Assembly (NCBI GenBank): GCA_034428935.1
Contig: DAOUHB010000199.1
Span: 1-7,011, forward strand
Reading direction: 5' to 3'
DNA length: 7,011 nt
DNA from: JAAYZQ01 sp034428935
GTDB taxonomy: Bacteria; Chloroflexota; Anaerolineae; JAAYZQ01
Part shown: positions 5,719-7,011 of the stretch, one piece after another
Numbering within the stretch: position 1 is the first letter of the stretch
Layout of the letters: the number at the start of each line of letters is the position of its first letter
The notes under the pieces: generated by a model
Databases searched by the model: none
What the model saw: only the letters and a program-made list of their open reading frames with translations
Told to the model about the DNA's origin: nothing
Translations under genes and position numbers: made by a program

Positions 5719-6300
5719 ATGAACCTCGACCAGGAGCCGCCCGAGGATGGACCGCTGACGGGTCCCGCGGAGGTGCAAGCCGATGGCAAGGCACCCTATC
5801 CGCCCGAGATCGTGACCCTGCGTGACGGCACGGAGGTCATCATCCGGGCCATCGTGCCCGAAGACGCCCCCCTGTTGCAGGAGCTGGTCCGCCGCCTGTC
5901 GCCGGAAAGCATCTTCTTGCGGTTCCTGACCCGGCTCAAGGAGCTGGGCAGGCCCCAGGCCGAACGACTGGCCAACGTGGACTATCAAACCCAGATGGCC
6001 CTGGTGGCCACGCTGGGACCGGACATCATTGGCGTGGCGCGCTACGCACCGGCCATGGGCCAGGGTCCCGGTTATGTCGAGGCCGCCGTCGTGGTCGAGG
6101 ATGAATACCAGAGCCGGGGGCTGGGCACGCTGCTGCTGACCCGGCTGGCTGACTATGCCCGGGAGCACGACGTCGAGGCCTTTGTGGCCTCCATCCACCT
6201 CAGCAACGAGCGCATCATGAGCTTTATCCGCAAGAGCGGGCTGCGCAACGAAAGCCGTATCGAAGGCGGGCTGTGGGAGATCCGGGTCTACCTGGACTAG
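5719..6300 (+). CDS. GNAT-family N-acetyltransferase related to the Pat-type protein lysine acetyltransferase domain
   Basis: A 193-residue soluble acetyltransferase using acetyl-CoA. Residues 1-28 are a polar, Pro/Glu-rich tail. The GNAT domain begins at about 31 with IVTLRDGTEVIIRAIVPEDA, and a conserved RRLSPESIFLRFL (58-70) follows. This arrangement is characteristic of the GNAT domain of Pat/YfiQ-type protein acetyltransferases fused to acyl-CoA synthetase-like domains. The acetyl-CoA loop QSRGLG is at 131-136, and the domain ends with the usual final strands (LWEIRVYLD). Here the domain stands alone, without a synthetase-like or cyclic-nucleotide-binding partner. The start at 5719 is fixed by AGGAGG eight bases upstream. 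An in-frame GTG at 5671 overlaps the promoter and is rejected. A role in lysine acetylation of metabolic enzymes is an inference; a small-molecule acetyltransferase remains possible. Confidence 0.85.
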   Translation: MNLDQEPPEDGPLTGPAEVQADGKAPYPPEIVTLRDGTEVIIRAIVPEDAPLLQELVRRLSPESIFLRFLTRLKELGRPQAERLANVDYQTQMALVATLGPDIIGVARYAPAMGQGPGYVEAAVVVEDEYQSRGLGTLLLTRLADYAREHDVEAFVASIHLSNERIMSFIRKSGLRNESRIEGGLWEIRVYLD

Positions 6301-6322
6301 GCACGTGTCAAGACTGACGACG

Positions 6323-6347
6323 GGTTTGTAGTAACGGCTTCAGCCGT
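6323..6347. repeat. Palindromic repeat-like element in the convergent spacer
   Basis: GGGTTTGTAGTA is followed by the perfect inverted repeat ACGGCTTCAGCCGT (6334-6347), in the 63-bp spacer between the convergent GNAT and MoxR genes. The layout, a TTTGTAGT lead-in joined to a short palindrome, resembles REP-like interspersed elements that I recall from high-GC Chloroflexota and other genomes. Only one copy is in this window, so repeat status is inferred. No T-tract follows, so it is not a clear terminator, although a hairpin there could protect both 3' ends. Confidence 0.45.
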
Positions 6348-6363
6348 GCACGCCATCCTGGCC

Positions 6364-7011
6364 TCAATCGAAACTGACCTCCGGCGCTCGCAGCGCCCGG
6401 TCCAGGCTTTCGGTGTGCACCTGTTGCACCAGGTCGCGCAGGCGCTGCCCCTTGCGCACCACCTCGAAATCGTCCTGGTACTTCAGGAGGAATCCCAGGG
6501 TCCGCTCCACCAGCTCCAGGTCTAGCTCCCTGGCGCCGAGGGCCACCAGGGCCTCGGCCCAGTCCAGCGTCTCGGCCACCCCCGGCAGCTTGTACAGCTC
6601 GGTCTCGCGCAGGCCGTGGACGAGGGTCACGATCTGCCAGGCCAGCGCCGGCGGCGTGGCGGGCACCTTCAGGGTGACGACGAGGTGCTCTCTTTCGAGG
6701 GTGGGATAGTCGATCCAGTGATAGATGCAGCGCCGCTTCAGTGCGTCGTGGATCTCGCGCGTCCGGTTCGAGGTGATGACCACCACCGGCGGCCGCGCCG
6801 CCCGCATCGTCCCGATCTCCGGGATCGTGATCTGAAAGTCGCTCAGCAGCTCCAGCAAGAACGCCTCGAACTCCTCGTCCGCCCGGTCCAGCTCGTCGAT
6901 GAGCAGCACCGGCGCCTGGCCCCCGGCGCTCAGCTCGATGGCCTGCAGCAGCGGGCGCTTGATGAGGTACTCCTCGCCAAAGAGGTCCCGCTCCACGGAG
7001 GCGTCGATGTC
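6364..7011 (-). CDS. MoxR/CoxD-type AAA+ ATPase, C-terminal part (start outside window)
   Basis: The visible 215 codons form the C-terminal part of a MoxR-family AAA+ ATPase, usually about 280-310 residues long. The frame stays open to the window edge, reading DIDAS before the GTG at 6994-6996, so that GTG is internal and not the start. The Walker A segment is missing because it lies beyond base 7011. Visible features, numbered from the window edge, are DLFGEEYLIKRPLLQAI (9-25), Walker B VLLIDELD (35-42), sensor-1 region VVITSNRT (77-84) and an arginine-finger-like LKRRC (91-95) with YHWIDYP after it. These features match the CoxD branch, whose members work with a CoxE-type VWA protein in maturation of CO dehydrogenase or other large metalloenzymes. 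The gene converges on the GNAT gene. No VWA gene is in the window downstream; any partners would have to lie upstream of this gene, beyond base 7011. Confidence 0.9.
   Translation of the reverse strand, partial: DIDASVERDLFGEEYLIKRPLLQAIELSAGGQAPVLLIDELDRADEEFEAFLLELLSDFQITIPEIGTMRAARPPVVVITSNRTREIHDALKRRCIYHWIDYPTLEREHLVVTLKVPATPPALAWQIVTLVHGLRETELYKLPGVAETLDWAEALVALGARELDLELVERTLGFLLKYQDDFEVVRKGQRLRDLVQQVHTESLDRALRAPEVSFD

Overview
This is a high-GC bacterial window. Its gene density, short spacers, Shine-Dalgarno sites and sigma70-type promoters are ordinary. No marker gene fixes the taxon. The combination of a CoxD-type MoxR ATPase, an ADHFE1-like transhydrogenase, a cyclase-family hydrolase and a palindrome ending in ACGGCTTCAGCCGT recalls Chloroflexota (Anaerolineae/Caldilineae-like) genomes, but that is a low-confidence inference.

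Layout. Bases 1-201 are very GC-rich and hold no gene I can name. A minus-strand transcription unit runs from about 2193 down to 202. It holds a LctP-family lactate/glycolate-type permease (427-2055) followed 12 bp later by a 70-residue two-helix membrane protein (202-414). Its promoter is unusually clear (TTGACA, 17 bp, extended GATAAT) and carries a 12-bp dyad over the -10 and start site. Divergently, a plus-strand series reads: a 103-residue protein with a four-cysteine zinc ribbon (2411-2722), a metal-dependent cyclase-family hydrolase (2793-3494), an SDR oxidoreductase resembling gluconate 5-dehydrogenase (3521-4285), an intrinsic terminator hairpin (4298-4330), and an iron-containing alcohol dehydrogenase that matches the hydroxyacid-oxoacid transhydrogenase (ADHFE1/HOT) family (4359-5639). 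A separate good promoter (5652-5680) then drives a stand-alone GNAT acetyltransferase (5719-6300) related to the GNAT domain of Pat-type protein acetyltransferases. A short convergent spacer with a palindromic repeat-like element (6323-6347) follows. The window closes with the C-terminal two thirds of a MoxR/CoxD-type AAA+ ATPase on the minus strand (6364-7011, start outside the window).

How the genes may work together. The permease plus hydrolase, SDR and transhydrogenase look like a small uptake-and-oxidation locus for a hydroxy acid or its lactone/amide precursor. The SDR and the transhydrogenase would oxidise hydroxyl groups, the latter passing reducing equivalents to 2-oxoglutarate rather than to free NAD. 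The substrate is not visible from sequence. The GNAT and MoxR genes appear to be separate units. I found no CRISPR array, tRNA, rRNA, insertion sequence or clear mobile element, and no strong evidence for a wholly new system. The most unusual points are the HOT-like enzyme behind an in-operon terminator, the variant cyclase metal motif, and the zinc-ribbon protein at the head of the catabolic genes.
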